Below, in pieces: positions 16,696 through 25,115 of a stretch of 64,000 nucleotides of DNA. Every line of letters starts with the position of its first letter. Position 1 is the first letter of the stretch. The DNA comes from Glycomyces tritici (GTDB taxonomy: Bacteria > Actinomycetota > Actinomycetes > Mycobacteriales > Micromonosporaceae). The notes under the pieces were generated by a model. The model did not search any database. It was not told where the DNA came from and worked only from the letters and a program-made list of their open reading frames with translations. The stretch spans positions 1-64,000 of the forward strand of contig NZ_JAUEMJ010000002.1 in NCBI RefSeq assembly GCF_030403505.1. Reading direction: 5' to 3'. The position numbers and the translations under genes are program-made.

Positions 16696-17624
16696 TCAAG
16701 CGCTCGAAGGCAATGCGGCGTCCGTCAATTCGCTTCGCACCGAATTGGCGAGTTCGGGCGCCGCGTCGGCGTCTGCGTCGGCGATCCCGACGCCGTAGCG
16801 GAAGCGGATCGTCTGGCCATCGGCGACGGTCAGCTCCTCAGAGAAGAACGGCGCGGGGTTCAGACAGGCGAACTCCTCTGAACGGGCGAACCACTGCGGC
16901 GGATGGCACGGGTTTCCGGCGTCGTCGACCATGACCACCAATGAGGCGGCGTCGTCGTGGTCATGGCGTCCGGCGAAGCCCATCCATTCGTGGCGTCCTC
17001 CGCGCATCTCGTTGCCGGATCCCGAGCCGTTCGTCGTCACCAGGCGGCCGTCGGTGAACGATCGGGGCCCCCGCCAGAACAAGCCGCCGTAGCCGGCGTT
17101 CTCGCGGCCCTTGGTGGTGGGCGACCCGATCGCGATGTCGTGTCCGGAAACGTTGTGAAGCGTCGTCTCGAACGTCAGCATCCACGCTTCGGGGGACAGG
17201 ACTCGCGCGGTGATGGCGCGGTGCTCGGTGAAGCACTTCGTTCCGGACTCGGTGATCCAGTCCAGGTCGTGGGCGATGGCCGCGACGCGGTCGCTGGTCT
17301 CCAGCCGGGTGAACTCACGGTGGTGCTGGGTGCCGTTGTTGTCGAGCTGCACATAGGACTTGCCGTGGACGTAAGTCGGGCCGCCCCAGAAGTTCTCCTC
17401 CCCCACGTGCGGGAGCGACAGGGCGATGCCCTTGTGCCACACATGGTCCCAGGGCCGGAAGAGGCTGACCACGCGACGGCGCGCGTGCGGATCGGGTGCA
17501 GGTAGGGCTTGGGCGACTCCAACTGGGGAGAATCGGGCCCGTAGACGTACTCGAAGAGGTCCACTCGGCCGTCGCCGACGGTGAGGGACGTACCCAGGTG
17601 GTGGCGAATGTCGATTCCGGTCAT
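16696..17624 (-). pseudogene. PmoA-family (DUF6807-like) protein with a frameshift
   Basis: Two frames complete one protein. From ATG 17624 the reading is MTGIDIRHHLGTSLTVGDGR through YLHPIRT; from about 17480 the family sequence continues only in another frame, VVSLFRPWDHVWHKGIALSL through to WMGFAGRHDHDD and the stop at 16696. The break lies in a CG-rich stretch (about 17475-17490), where one base has been gained or lost. The start has AAGGAG upstream and its ATG overlaps the stop of the oxidoreductase gene (ATGA), so the two were translationally coupled. Family members accompany sugar ABC importers and Gfo/Idh/MocA enzymes. A sequencing error is possible. Confidence 0.7.
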
Positions 17625-18733
17625 GCTGATCGCTCCTTGATCGGGTTCCACGGGACGGCGCCGCCGTCCATACTGCGGGTGAACGGGTCTTCGGGTCCGA
17701 GCTCCCCGGCGGCCACCGGGCGGCCGCGGAACGCCGAGGCGTAGGTCGCGGCGGCGAGCTCCAGGGTCCGGCGGGCCTCGGCGAGGGACACACCCGGTGG
17801 CTCGCCCGCGGCGAGCGCGTCGAGGATCGCCTCGATCTGCAGGGCGTGGCCGCCCTTGCGGTCGGGTCCGGCCTCGGCCGTCCACAGTTGGGCAAGGTGC
17901 TCCTGCCCGGGTGCGGGGGTGAAGCGCCAGTCGGCTGCGGTGTAGCCGTAGAGGTGCTCGACCTCGGCCGTGGCGTGCTCGAAGTCGAACCGGAGCCGGG
18001 AGGTCTCGCGCGGCGAGATCACCGAGTTCACCACGGTGGCGAGGCAGCCGCTGTCGAAGCGGACGAGTGCCGTCGAGACGTCCTCGGTGTCGGTCGGGCG
18101 TGCGAGGCGGTCGGCCATGGCGGTGACCTCGGCCCAAGGTCCGAGGATCGACAGGAGCAGGTCGAACTGGTGGATGCCGTGGCCCATGGTCGGGCCGCCG
18201 CCCTCGTTCTCCCAGCGCCCGCGCCATGGGGCTTCGAAGTACGAGTCGTCGCGGTACCAGAGCGTCTCGCAGGTCGCCACGAGAGGGCGGCCGAGCTTGC
18301 CTGATTCGGCCAGCGCGCGCAGGCGCACGGCCGCGGCTCCGAACCGGTGCTGGAACACCGTCAGCACCGGCACGCCGGTTGTGGCCTGGACGGCCGCGAG
18401 CTCGTCCATCTCGGCCAGGCTCAGCGCTGTCGGTTTTTCGACCAGTGCCGGCACGCCTGCGCGCATCGCCGTGATCGCCAGCGGCGCATGGCTTCGCGGC
18501 GGCGTGCAGATGTGGACGAGGTCGAGCGCCTCGTTCGCGAACAGGGACTCGGCATCGGTGTACACGGCGGGGATCGCGAACCGCTCGGCGAATGCGGCCG
18601 CTCGGGACGAATCGATGTCGGCCACCGCGGCCAGTTCGACGCGGTCGGGCAAGTCTGCCAGGGCGGCCGCGTGGGCGCCGGCAATGCCGCCGGTGCCGAT
18701 GACGGCGGCCCGGAGGACCGGGTTTCGGGTCAT
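17621..18733 (-). CDS. Gfo/Idh/MocA-family NAD(P)-dependent oxidoreductase
   Basis: The 370-residue product starts with a Rossmann fold (AAVIGTGGIAGAHAAAL, residues 8-24), followed by the family signature VEKPTALSLAEMDEL at about 99-113, with the catalytic Lys of the EKP motif, and GGGPTMGHGIHQFDLL with the conserved His-x-x-D. It would oxidise or reduce a sugar or inositol-like substrate in the cytoplasm. It lies downstream of the sugar ABC importer genes on the same strand, separated by a hairpin, and its stop overlaps the start of the PmoA-like gene. The cofactor preference cannot be read with certainty. Confidence 0.85.
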   Translation of the reverse strand: MTRNPVLRAAVIGTGGIAGAHAAALADLPDRVELAAVADIDSSRAAAFAERFAIPAVYTDAESLFANEALDLVHICTPPRSHAPLAITAMRAGVPALVEKPTALSLAEMDELAAVQATTGVPVLTVFQHRFGAAAVRLRALAESGKLGRPLVATCETLWYRDDSYFEAPWRGRWENEGGGPTMGHGIHQFDLLLSILGPWAEVTAMADRLARPTDTEDVSTALVRFDSGCLATVVNSVISPRETSRLRFDFEHATAEVEHLYGYTAADWRFTPAPGQEHLAQLWTAEAGPDRKGGHALQIEAILDALAAGEPPGVSLAEARRTLELAAATYASAFRGRPVAAGELGPEDPFTRSMDGGAVPWNPIKERSA

Positions 18734-18771
18734 GGAGGTGCCGTTCTTTCTGTTTCTGGTGGTGGTGTGTT

Positions 18772-18801
18772 CCGGTGGCCGCCGGGGTCGGCGGCCACCG
18801 G
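18772..18801 (-). terminator. hairpin between the ABC binding-protein gene and the oxidoreductase gene
   Basis: Perfect 13-bp arms (18772-18784 and 18789-18801) with a 4-base loop lie just after the binding-protein stop codon and before the next gene of the same strand. No T-run follows, so it may act as an RNA-stabilising or partial-termination structure that keeps the binding protein in excess, a common arrangement in ABC operons. Confidence 0.55.
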
Positions 18802-18809
18802 AGCCGGGG

Positions 18810-20114
18810 TCACTTGGCGGCGTCGATCTCGCCCTGCAGCTCCTCGACGAAGGACTCCGCCGCCGCGAGCGGTTCGGCCTCGCCGAAGTACACCTGCTGG
18901 GCGTTCCGTCGCAGGATCGGCTCGAGCTCGCTGCCGCCCTTGGGGGTGACGACGGCCGGGGGGCCGGGGGTCACCGAGTTCATGTACTCGACCGCGAGCC
19001 GGTCGCTCTCGGCGAGGTCGGCGGTGATGTGCTCGAGGGCGGCGGTATTGGAGGGGATGCCGCGCTCGGTGCCGATGATGTCGGCGGCCGCGGTGCTGTT
19101 GACAAGGAAGTCGACGAACAGCGCGGCTTCGGCGGGGTGTTCACTCTGCGATGAGACCGACCAGTACATGGACGGTTTGAAGTAGTTCGCGTCGACCTCG
19201 CCGCTGCCAGGCATCTTGACCAGCTGCATGTTCGCCCCGCTGGCCTCGCGCATGGCGGTGATCTGGGTGTTGAAGAGGAAGCCCATGGCGATCTTGCCGG
19301 TCGACATGCCGTCGCCGCCGATGCCGGCGTTCATGCCCTCGACCATCTGGGCGGCGCTCTCGCACGCGCCGGAGGCGATCATGTCGAGCCAGTATTCCCA
19401 TTGGGCGGCAAGGGTCTGCGGGTCGAGCACGACCTTCGAGTCCTCGCCGAACAGTTCGCCGCCGTGTAGGCGCGACCAGTAGCGGATGCTTCCGTTGTCC
19501 GAACCGGACAGTCCCGAGCCGTTGATCGCGCCGCCGCTAGCCTCGGTCAGCGAGGCCGCGAGCGCGGCGTAGTCGTCCCAGGTCCAGGTATTGCCGTCGG
19601 GCAGACTGACGCCGTACTGGTCGAACAGGTCCTGGTTGACCACGCAGGACAGGACGGCGACACCGATGGGCATCGCGTACTGCACGCCGTCGAGCCGGCC
19701 CGTCTCCAGGACCGACGGCTCGATGCCGTCAGTCGAGAGGAACTCGCCGGCGGTGCCGAGGTCGAGCAGCGCTCCGCGGGAGCCGTAGGAGGCGAGGTAT
19801 TGCTCGTCCATCTGCAGGACGTCAGGGGAGTCGTCTGCGGCAGTCGTGGTCGCGAGCGCGTCCCAGTACCCGCTCCAGTCCTTGAACTCGCCCTTGACGG
19901 TGATGTTCGCGTGCTCGGCTTCGAACGCGGCGATGGCCTGCTCGGTGAGTTCGGCGCGGGTGTCCGAGCCCCACCAGGTGAGGCGCAATTCGACGGGTTC
20001 GTCACTGAGTTCCATCTCCCCGCCGCCGCCCGTGCCGCAGGCGGTCAGCGAGGATCCGGCGGTGAGTGCGGCGGCCGAGGCCCCGGCGCCGCGGAGTATG
20101 AGTCGGCGTTGCAT
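18810..20114 (-). CDS. sugar ABC transporter substrate-binding lipoprotein
   Basis: The 434-residue product begins with an arginine-rich signal and a lipobox (SSLTAC, Cys about 26), so it is a membrane-anchored lipoprotein. The body matches family-1 solute-binding proteins (MalE/UgpB-like): LRLTWWGSDTRAELTEQAI near the start, the DVLQMDEQYLASYGSRGALLDL segment, and MGGTSM-like glycine-rich regions later. It would deliver an oligosaccharide to the permeases encoded immediately upstream. It is the third gene of the operon reading malF-like, malG-like, binding protein. The sugar is not known, but the surrounding glycan enzymes point to a plant or microbial polysaccharide fragment. Confidence 0.88.
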   Translation of the reverse strand: MQRRLILRGAGASAAALTAGSSLTACGTGGGGEMELSDEPVELRLTWWGSDTRAELTEQAIAAFEAEHANITVKGEFKDWSGYWDALATTTAADDSPDVLQMDEQYLASYGSRGALLDLGTAGEFLSTDGIEPSVLETGRLDGVQYAMPIGVAVLSCVVNQDLFDQYGVSLPDGNTWTWDDYAALAASLTEASGGAINGSGLSGSDNGSIRYWSRLHGGELFGEDSKVVLDPQTLAAQWEYWLDMIASGACESAAQMVEGMNAGIGGDGMSTGKIAMGFLFNTQITAMREASGANMQLVKMPGSGEVDANYFKPSMYWSVSSQSEHPAEAALFVDFLVNSTAAADIIGTERGIPSNTAALEHITADLAESDRLAVEYMNSVTPGPPAVVTPKGGSELEPILRRNAQQVYFGEAEPLAAAESFVEELQGEIDAAK

Positions 20115-20157
20115 GGTGTCGCTCCTTTGCGAAGGGTTGTCGAAGGGTTCGGGTGGA

Positions 20158-21051
20158 TCACTTGCCGCCGGTGGTGGCGATGCCCCGCAGGAGGAACCGC
20201 TGGCCGAACAGGAAGAGGAGGAAGACCGGCAGCAGCGAGACCACGCTCATGGCGAGGGTCGCGCCCCAGTTGGTGCCGGCCTGGGTGTCCACGAAGGCGC
20301 GCAATGCCAGCGGGACGGTGTACATGTCGGGGTCGGTCAGGTAGATCAGCTGGGAGAAGAAGTCGTTCCAGGTCCAGATGAAGGTGAAGATGGCGGTGGT
20401 CGCGAGCGCGGGGACCATGAGCGGCAGGATGATCTGGGCGAAGATCCGCGGGTGGCCGGCGCCGTCGATGCGGGCGGCCTCGTCGAGTTCGCGGGGGATG
20501 CCGCGGATGAACTGGACCATGAGGAACACGAAGAACGCGTCGGTGGCGAGGAACTTCGGCAGGATGAGCGGCAGGAAGGTGTTGACCCAGCCGAACTGCG
20601 AGAACAGCACGTACTGCGGGACGATGATGACGTGGACCGGCAGCATGATCGTGACCAGCATGATGCCGAACCACAGCCGCTTGCCGGAGAATTCGAGCCG
20701 GGCGAACGCGTAGGCGGCCATGGAGCAGGCGACGAGGTTCCCGATGATCGCGCCGGCCACCACGATCGTGGAGTTGATCAGGTAGTGGCTGAACGGATCG
20801 GCGAAGGCCCCCCAGCCTTCGGCGTAGTTGCCGGTCTCCAGATCGCGGAGGATCAGGCTCGGGTCGCGGAAGATGACGTCTTCGGGCCGCAGGGAACTGA
20901 CGATCATCCACAGGATCGGGTAGAGCATCACCAGTGCGCAGAGGATGAGCACCGCGTGCTTGACGATGCAGCGGACGTTTCCGGGGGCGCGGCGGCGCGG
21001 CTTCCCGGGGGGAGCGCTGCGGACGAGGGCCGGGGCGAGGGTGTCAGTCAT
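20158..21051 (-). CDS. sugar ABC transporter permease, MalG type
   Basis: The 297-residue protein has six predicted membrane helices (first at about 32-52) and the EAA loop facing the ATPase (ELDEAARIDGAGHPRIFAQI, about 195-214), which defines carbohydrate-uptake permeases. Its start overlaps the end of the MalF-type gene by eight bases, so the two are co-translated. No ATPase gene is present in the operon; like many actinobacterial importers it probably shares an MsiK-type ATPase encoded elsewhere, which is inference. Confidence 0.9.
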   Translation of the reverse strand: MTDTLAPALVRSAPPGKPRRRAPGNVRCIVKHAVLILCALVMLYPILWMIVSSLRPEDVIFRDPSLILRDLETGNYAEGWGAFADPFSHYLINSTIVVAGAIIGNLVACSMAAYAFARLEFSGKRLWFGIMLVTIMLPVHVIIVPQYVLFSQFGWVNTFLPLILPKFLATDAFFVFLMVQFIRGIPRELDEAARIDGAGHPRIFAQIILPLMVPALATTAIFTFIWTWNDFFSQLIYLTDPDMYTVPLALRAFVDTQAGTNWGATLAMSVVSLLPVFLLFLFGQRFLLRGIATTGGK

Positions 21052-21964
21052 CGTAGAAGACCCAATACTTGGAGGCCCAGAAGTTGATCGCGGTGAAGGC
21101 GCCGATGATGAGCAGCAGCAGCCAGGCCAGCGCTGACGCGTAACCCATGTCGAACGCCCCGAATCCCCGCTGGTACAGGTACAGCGAGTAGAAGAGCGTC
21201 GAGTCGGCCGGGCCGCCGGTGCCGCTGGAGACGACGAACGCCTGGGTGAACGACTGGAACGCGTGGATGATCTGCAGGACCAGGTTGAAGAAGATGATCG
21301 GTGTCAGCAATGGCAGTGTGACGCTGCGGAACTGGCGCGACCTGGAGGCGCCGTCGACAGAGGCCGCTTCGTAGTACATGCGCGGGATCTGCCGCAGCCC
21401 GGCCAGGAAGATCACCATCGGTGAACCGAAGGTCCAGACGTTGAGGACGATGAGCGTGCCCAGTGCGGTGCCGGGCTCGGAGATCCAGCCGGGGCCGTCG
21501 ATGCCGATGAGTGCTAGGCCTTGGTTGAACAGGCCGTCGGCACCGAAGACGGTGCGCCAAAGGACGGCGATGGCGACGCTGCCTCCGATGAGCGAGGGCA
21601 GGTAGAACGCCGAGCGGTAGAACGCCAAGCCCCGCAGACCGCGGTCCAGCAGCAGCGCCAGCCCAAGCGCCAGCGCCAGCTGGAGCGGGACCGAGACCAG
21701 CACGTACGTGAACGTGACCTTGAGCGACTGGTGCAGCCGCTCGTCGCCGAGCACCCGGGTGAAGTTGTCGAGACCGCTGAACCTTGCCGGCTGCAGCAGG
21801 TTGTAGTCGGTGAAGCTCAGGAAGAGCGAGGCGGCCATCGGCCCGAGCGTGATGACGAAGAGCCCCAGGAACCACGGCAGCAGGAAGAGGAACGCCGCCT
21901 TGTTCTCGGGCTTGCCTGTGACACCGCGCCCCCGCAGGGCGCGCAGTTCCGTTGTCGCGCTCAT
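21044..21964 (-). CDS. sugar ABC transporter permease, MalF type
   Basis: From ATG 21964 the product has 306 residues, with a hydrophobic first helix after an N-terminal basic segment (KPENKAAFLFLLPWFLGLFV) and a coupling EAA loop (YYEAASVDGASRSRQFRSVT). It forms the heterodimeric membrane channel with the MalG-type protein. A longer start at 22039 is possible, but the ATG at 21964 overlaps the stop of a short leader frame that has a good ribosome binding site, so I prefer it. It is the first transporter gene after the LacI-controlled promoter. Confidence 0.85.
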   Translation of the reverse strand: MSATTELRALRGRGVTGKPENKAAFLFLLPWFLGLFVITLGPMAASLFLSFTDYNLLQPARFSGLDNFTRVLGDERLHQSLKVTFTYVLVSVPLQLALALGLALLLDRGLRGLAFYRSAFYLPSLIGGSVAIAVLWRTVFGADGLFNQGLALIGIDGPGWISEPGTALGTLIVLNVWTFGSPMVIFLAGLRQIPRMYYEAASVDGASRSRQFRSVTLPLLTPIIFFNLVLQIIHAFQSFTQAFVVSSGTGGPADSTLFYSLYLYQRGFGAFDMGYASALAWLLLLIIGAFTAINFWASKYWVFYDD

Positions 21965-22023
21965 GGATCGTCCCGCCTGCGGCTCGCCGCGGCCCGGCCG
22001 GGGGCGGCTAGGGGATCTGGCAT
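21961..22023 (-). CDS. 20-residue leader peptide coupled to the MalF-type permease
   Basis: An ATG at 22023 with AAAGGAG eight bases upstream opens a frame of 20 codons (MPDPLAAPGR start, RRRDDP end). Its TGA stop overlaps the ATG of the permease in the sequence ATGA. The permease start itself has only a weak ribosome binding site, so its translation likely depends on ribosomes finishing the leader. The peptide itself probably has no function beyond coupling. Confidence 0.45.
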   Translation of the reverse strand: MPDPLAAPGRAAASRRRDDP

Positions 22024-22047
22024 TGACGCTCCTTTGCATCGAACCTC

Positions 22048-22109
22048 AGAGTGACCGGTCACTATTTCGTGATGGGCTTCAACATAGTGACCGGTCACTA
22101 TTGTGTCAA
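22048..22109 (-). promoter_or_regulatory. promoter of the sugar ABC operon with two LacI operators
   Basis: On the minus strand TTGACA (22109-22104) and TATGTT (22086-22081) are 17 bp apart. A perfect 18-bp palindrome, ATAGTGACCGGTCACTAT (22084-22101), fills the spacer, and a second copy with one mismatch lies at 22048-22065, 36 bp away. Occupation of both sites by a LacI dimer pair would block initiation. The central CG step is typical of LacI-family sites. Confidence 0.85.
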
Positions 22110-22143
22110 GATATTCATCTGAGTCAGTGGAAGGAATCTGTCG

Positions 22144-23175
22144 ATGACCGAACGCCCTGAGGACCCCCGGCGACCGACGATCAGGGAAGTGGCCCGGCTG
22201 GCGGACGTCTCGCATCAGACCGTGTCCCGGTACCTGCGATCAAGGGAGGGCCTGAAACCGCAGACCCTCGCCCGCATTGACGCGGCCGTCAGCGAACTGG
22301 ACTACCGGCCGAACCTGGTCGCGAGGTACCTGAACACGCGGCGCACCGGCCGTCTCGCGATCGTGATGCCCGAGCTGGTCGCGAGCAACCCCACGCGCAT
22401 CCTCTCCGGGGCGACCGAGGCCGCGCACGAGGCCGGATACTCGCTGGAGTTGGTCAGCTTCGGAGGCGGCATCGACGCCCGGACCGAGCGGCTCTTGGAG
22501 CTCGCCGACTCCGGCCAGGTCGAGGGCATTCTGACACTGGCCCCCATCGCGCCGTCGGCGCAGGGTCGGCTCGGGAACGGCGCGGCCATCGTCGTCTCGG
22601 CCGACTTCGACGACGAGATGCGCAGCGTCGGCGAACTGATCGACGCCGCACCGGTGCGCGACATGATCGAACGTCTCTCGGGTCTGGGTCACCGGCGCTT
22701 CTACCATGTCGCCGGGGATCTGAAATACGCGTCGGCACGAGCCAGAAAGGACGCCTACCTGGAAGCCGTCGACCGCTTGGGAGTCGAGTCGGCCGGCGTA
22801 TTCGAGGGCGACTGGACGGCCCGGTCCGGATTCGACGCCATGCGGGCGCTGCCGCACGGGGCCCTGCCCACGGCCGTCATCGCCGGCAACGACATGGTCG
22901 CCGTCGGAGTGATGCGCTGGGCGAGTGAACACGGGCTGGAGATCCCGCGGGACCTCAGCGTCACCGGCTGGGACGACACCGAGTTCGGACGGTTCCTCAC
23001 GCCCGCACTCACTTCGGTCGAACTCGACCTCGAAGGCGTCGGACGCAATGGCATGGTCCGGCTTGTCAAGGCCGTCACCGGACGAGACCTGGCACCATCG
23101 CCCGGACCGGTCAGCCGTCTGCTCTGGAGGGAGTCGACCGCTCGGCGGGACCAGACTCCCCGGCGGCTCGGATGA
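22144..23175 (+). CDS. LacI-family transcriptional regulator
   Basis: The 343-residue protein has the LacI head (TIREVARLADVSHQTVSRYL, residues about 14-33, with the hinge helix) and a periplasmic-binding-protein-like sugar domain (about 65-330; IAGNDMVAVGVMRWASEHG is the usual second-lobe segment). GGAAGGAA precedes the ATG. It is divergent from the sugar ABC operon, whose promoter contains two copies of its likely operator, so it represses sugar import until the ligand binds. ADVSHQTVSR is the recognition helix. Confidence 0.9.
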   Translation: MTERPEDPRRPTIREVARLADVSHQTVSRYLRSREGLKPQTLARIDAAVSELDYRPNLVARYLNTRRTGRLAIVMPELVASNPTRILSGATEAAHEAGYSLELVSFGGGIDARTERLLELADSGQVEGILTLAPIAPSAQGRLGNGAAIVVSADFDDEMRSVGELIDAAPVRDMIERLSGLGHRRFYHVAGDLKYASARARKDAYLEAVDRLGVESAGVFEGDWTARSGFDAMRALPHGALPTAVIAGNDMVAVGVMRWASEHGLEIPRDLSVTGWDDTEFGRFLTPALTSVELDLEGVGRNGMVRLVKAVTGRDLAPSPGPVSRLLWRESTARRDQTPRRLG

Positions 23176-23266
23176 TCCGCTGCAGCGGCGTTGTCGACGG
23201 TGGGACCGTCTCGCCGTGCATTGCCGCTACCAGCGAACGCCTGCACCTCCAACCGACCCCAAGCAC

Positions 23267-23324
23267 GCTTCGGTGCGGCCCTTGCGAATACGTCATTCCG
23301 GCAGCGCGCACGTCAAATGCGGGC
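23267..23324 (-). repeat. 58-bp repeat B: intact copy at the end of the FecE-type ATPase gene
   Basis: It spans the last codons and downstream region of the ABC ATPase gene and matches 12921-12978 at 53 of 58 positions. Confidence 0.6.
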
Positions 23325-24054
23325 GGCCGGTGAGCGGATGCGGCGCGATCGCCGAGTGCAGGCCAAAGGCCGCCCGCACGGTCCCGGGCGACAGCGCCTG
23401 CTCGGGCTCGCCCGAGGCCAGCACTCGTCCCTCATGGAGGACGGTGACCTGATCGGCGTGCGTCAGTGCGTGGTCGAGATCGTGCAGCACGATGATCCGC
23501 GTCGTTTCAAGGGAGCGGACGATGGCGAGCAGTTCGAGCTGCGCACCCGGGTCGAGGTGATTGGTCGGTTCGTCGAGGAGAAGCACCGGTGCGCCCTGCG
23601 CGAGGGCGCGCGCCAGGAGGACGCGCTGGCGCTCACCTCCGGAGAGCGAGTCGAAGCGCCGGTGCAGGAGGTGTGCGGCTCCGCACCGTTTCATGGCCGA
23701 GCCGATCGCGTCGACGTCGGCGGCCGTCTCCCGTTCGTACCAGCGGTGCTGTCGGGCTGTGGCGACCACGTCGGCGACGCGCAGGCCGCCGGCGGCCGGC
23801 TGCTGCTGCGGCACGACGCCGCGCAGGGCGGCGACGCGCCTCGGTGAGGCAGCGAGCACGTCCGTGTCACCGATATGGACCGTGCCGCGGTCGGGGCGCA
23901 GCCCGCCGTAGATCACGCGCAGCAGCGTCGACTTCCCCGAGCCGTTCGGGCCGACGATCGCCGTCATCGACCCGTCCGGCACGTCCAGGTCGACCTCGCG
24001 CAGCACCTCGGTGCGGCCGAAGGCGACGGTGACGTCGCGGATGACGACCCTCAC
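23293..24054 (-). CDS. FecE/BtuD-type ABC transporter ATPase
   Basis: From GTG 24054 the product has 253 residues: Walker A GPNGSGKST (about 36-44), the LSGGERQRV signature (about 137) and Walker B VLLLDEPTNHLDP (about 158). It powers import of an iron-, heme- or cobalamin-type complex. Its GTG overlaps the stop of the permease gene (GTGA), so it is the third gene of a binding protein, permease, ATPase operon. A longer reading frame upstream belongs to the permease region in the wrong frame and is not used. Confidence 0.9.
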   Translation of the reverse strand: MRVVIRDVTVAFGRTEVLREVDLDVPDGSMTAIVGPNGSGKSTLLRVIYGGLRPDRGTVHIGDTDVLAASPRRVAALRGVVPQQQPAAGGLRVADVVATARQHRWYERETAADVDAIGSAMKRCGAAHLLHRRFDSLSGGERQRVLLARALAQGAPVLLLDEPTNHLDPGAQLELLAIVRSLETTRIIVLHDLDHALTHADQVTVLHEGRVLASGEPEQALSPGTVRAAFGLHSAIAPHPLTGRPHLTCALPE

Positions 24055-25115
24055 ATCGCCTCCTTGTCGCGGGCGCGCATGAGCCACAGGAAGAACGGCC
24101 CGCCGATGAGCGCGGTGAAGATCGTGACCGGGTACTCGTTCGGGCTGCCGACGGTGCGCGCGATGAGATCGACCCCGACCAGCATGACGGCACCGCCGAG
24201 CGCGGACGCGGGCAGGAGGATCCGGTGGTCGGCGCCCACCGCCAAGCGCATGATGTGCGGAACGATGAGCCCGATGAAGCCGATCCCCCCGGCGACGCTG
24301 ACGGCGACCGCGGTCAGCACCGCTGAGGCGGCGAGCAGCCCGAGCCGCATGCGTTTGAGGTCCACGCCCACGGCGATCGCATCGTCGTCCCCGAGCGCGA
24401 GCGCATTGAGCGGGTGCCCCTGCGCGAGCAGCCACGCGCCGACCGCGATGAGTGTGACGACCGGAATCGGCAGGGCCTCCCAGCGGGCGCCGGCGAGGCT
24501 CCCCATGGTCCAGAACATGATGCCGCGCAGCTCCGCCGGTTCGGCCAGCAACTGGAGGAAACTGGTGGCGGCCATCGCGACGTATCCGAGCGCGACGCCG
24601 GCGAGCACGAGGCGCGCATCCGTGAACGAGCCCGCGCGCTGCGCGAAAGCGTAGACCACGGCCAGAACGACGGCGGCGGCGAGGAAGGCCGCGCCCGGAA
24701 CGGACAGGCCCCCAAGGGATGCCGCGCCCAACGTCATCACAGCCACCGCGCCGAGCGACGCGCCCGAGGAGACGCCGAGGACGTACGGGTCGGCGAGCGG
24801 GTTGCGGACGAGCGCTTGGAGGGCCGCCCCGGCGAGCGACAGCGTCGCGCCGACGACGACGGCCATCGCCACCCGTGGCAGGCGCAGTGTCCAGACGATG
24901 GTGGATTCCAGCGTCGTCGCATCGCTGCCGAGGCCCGCCTTGGCGGCGAGCACGGCCCAGATCCGGTCGGGTGCAACCGGGACGGACCCGACGGCGACGC
25001 CGAGCACGGCCAGAACGAGCAGGGCCGCCCCGAGCGCGGTGAGCGCCGCGACGCGACGGCGTCGGTCGCCGCGCCGCAGGCGCGCCAGGCTCTCAGAGGC
25101 GGTCAGGGTGTGCAC
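24051..25115 (-). CDS. FecCD-family ABC transporter permease
   Basis: The 354-residue protein carries about ten hydrophobic helices and family segments such as RLPRVAMAVVVGATLSLAGA, NPLADPYVLGVSSGASLGAV and GIGFIGLIVPHIMRL. A single FecCD gene implies a homodimer, as in BtuC. It overlaps the binding-protein gene by 23 bp and the ATPase gene by 4 bp, which means tight co-expression. The cargo is a siderophore, heme or corrin by family precedent; the metal-linked neighbourhood favours a metal complex. Confidence 0.9.
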   Translation of the reverse strand: MHTLTASESLARLRRGDRRRRVAALTALGAALLVLAVLGVAVGSVPVAPDRIWAVLAAKAGLGSDATTLESTIVWTLRLPRVAMAVVVGATLSLAGAALQALVRNPLADPYVLGVSSGASLGAVAVMTLGAASLGGLSVPGAAFLAAAVVLAVVYAFAQRAGSFTDARLVLAGVALGYVAMAATSFLQLLAEPAELRGIMFWTMGSLAGARWEALPIPVVTLIAVGAWLLAQGHPLNALALGDDDAIAVGVDLKRMRLGLLAASAVLTAVAVSVAGGIGFIGLIVPHIMRLAVGADHRILLPASALGGAVMLVGVDLIARTVGSPNEYPVTIFTALIGGPFFLWLMRARDKEAM

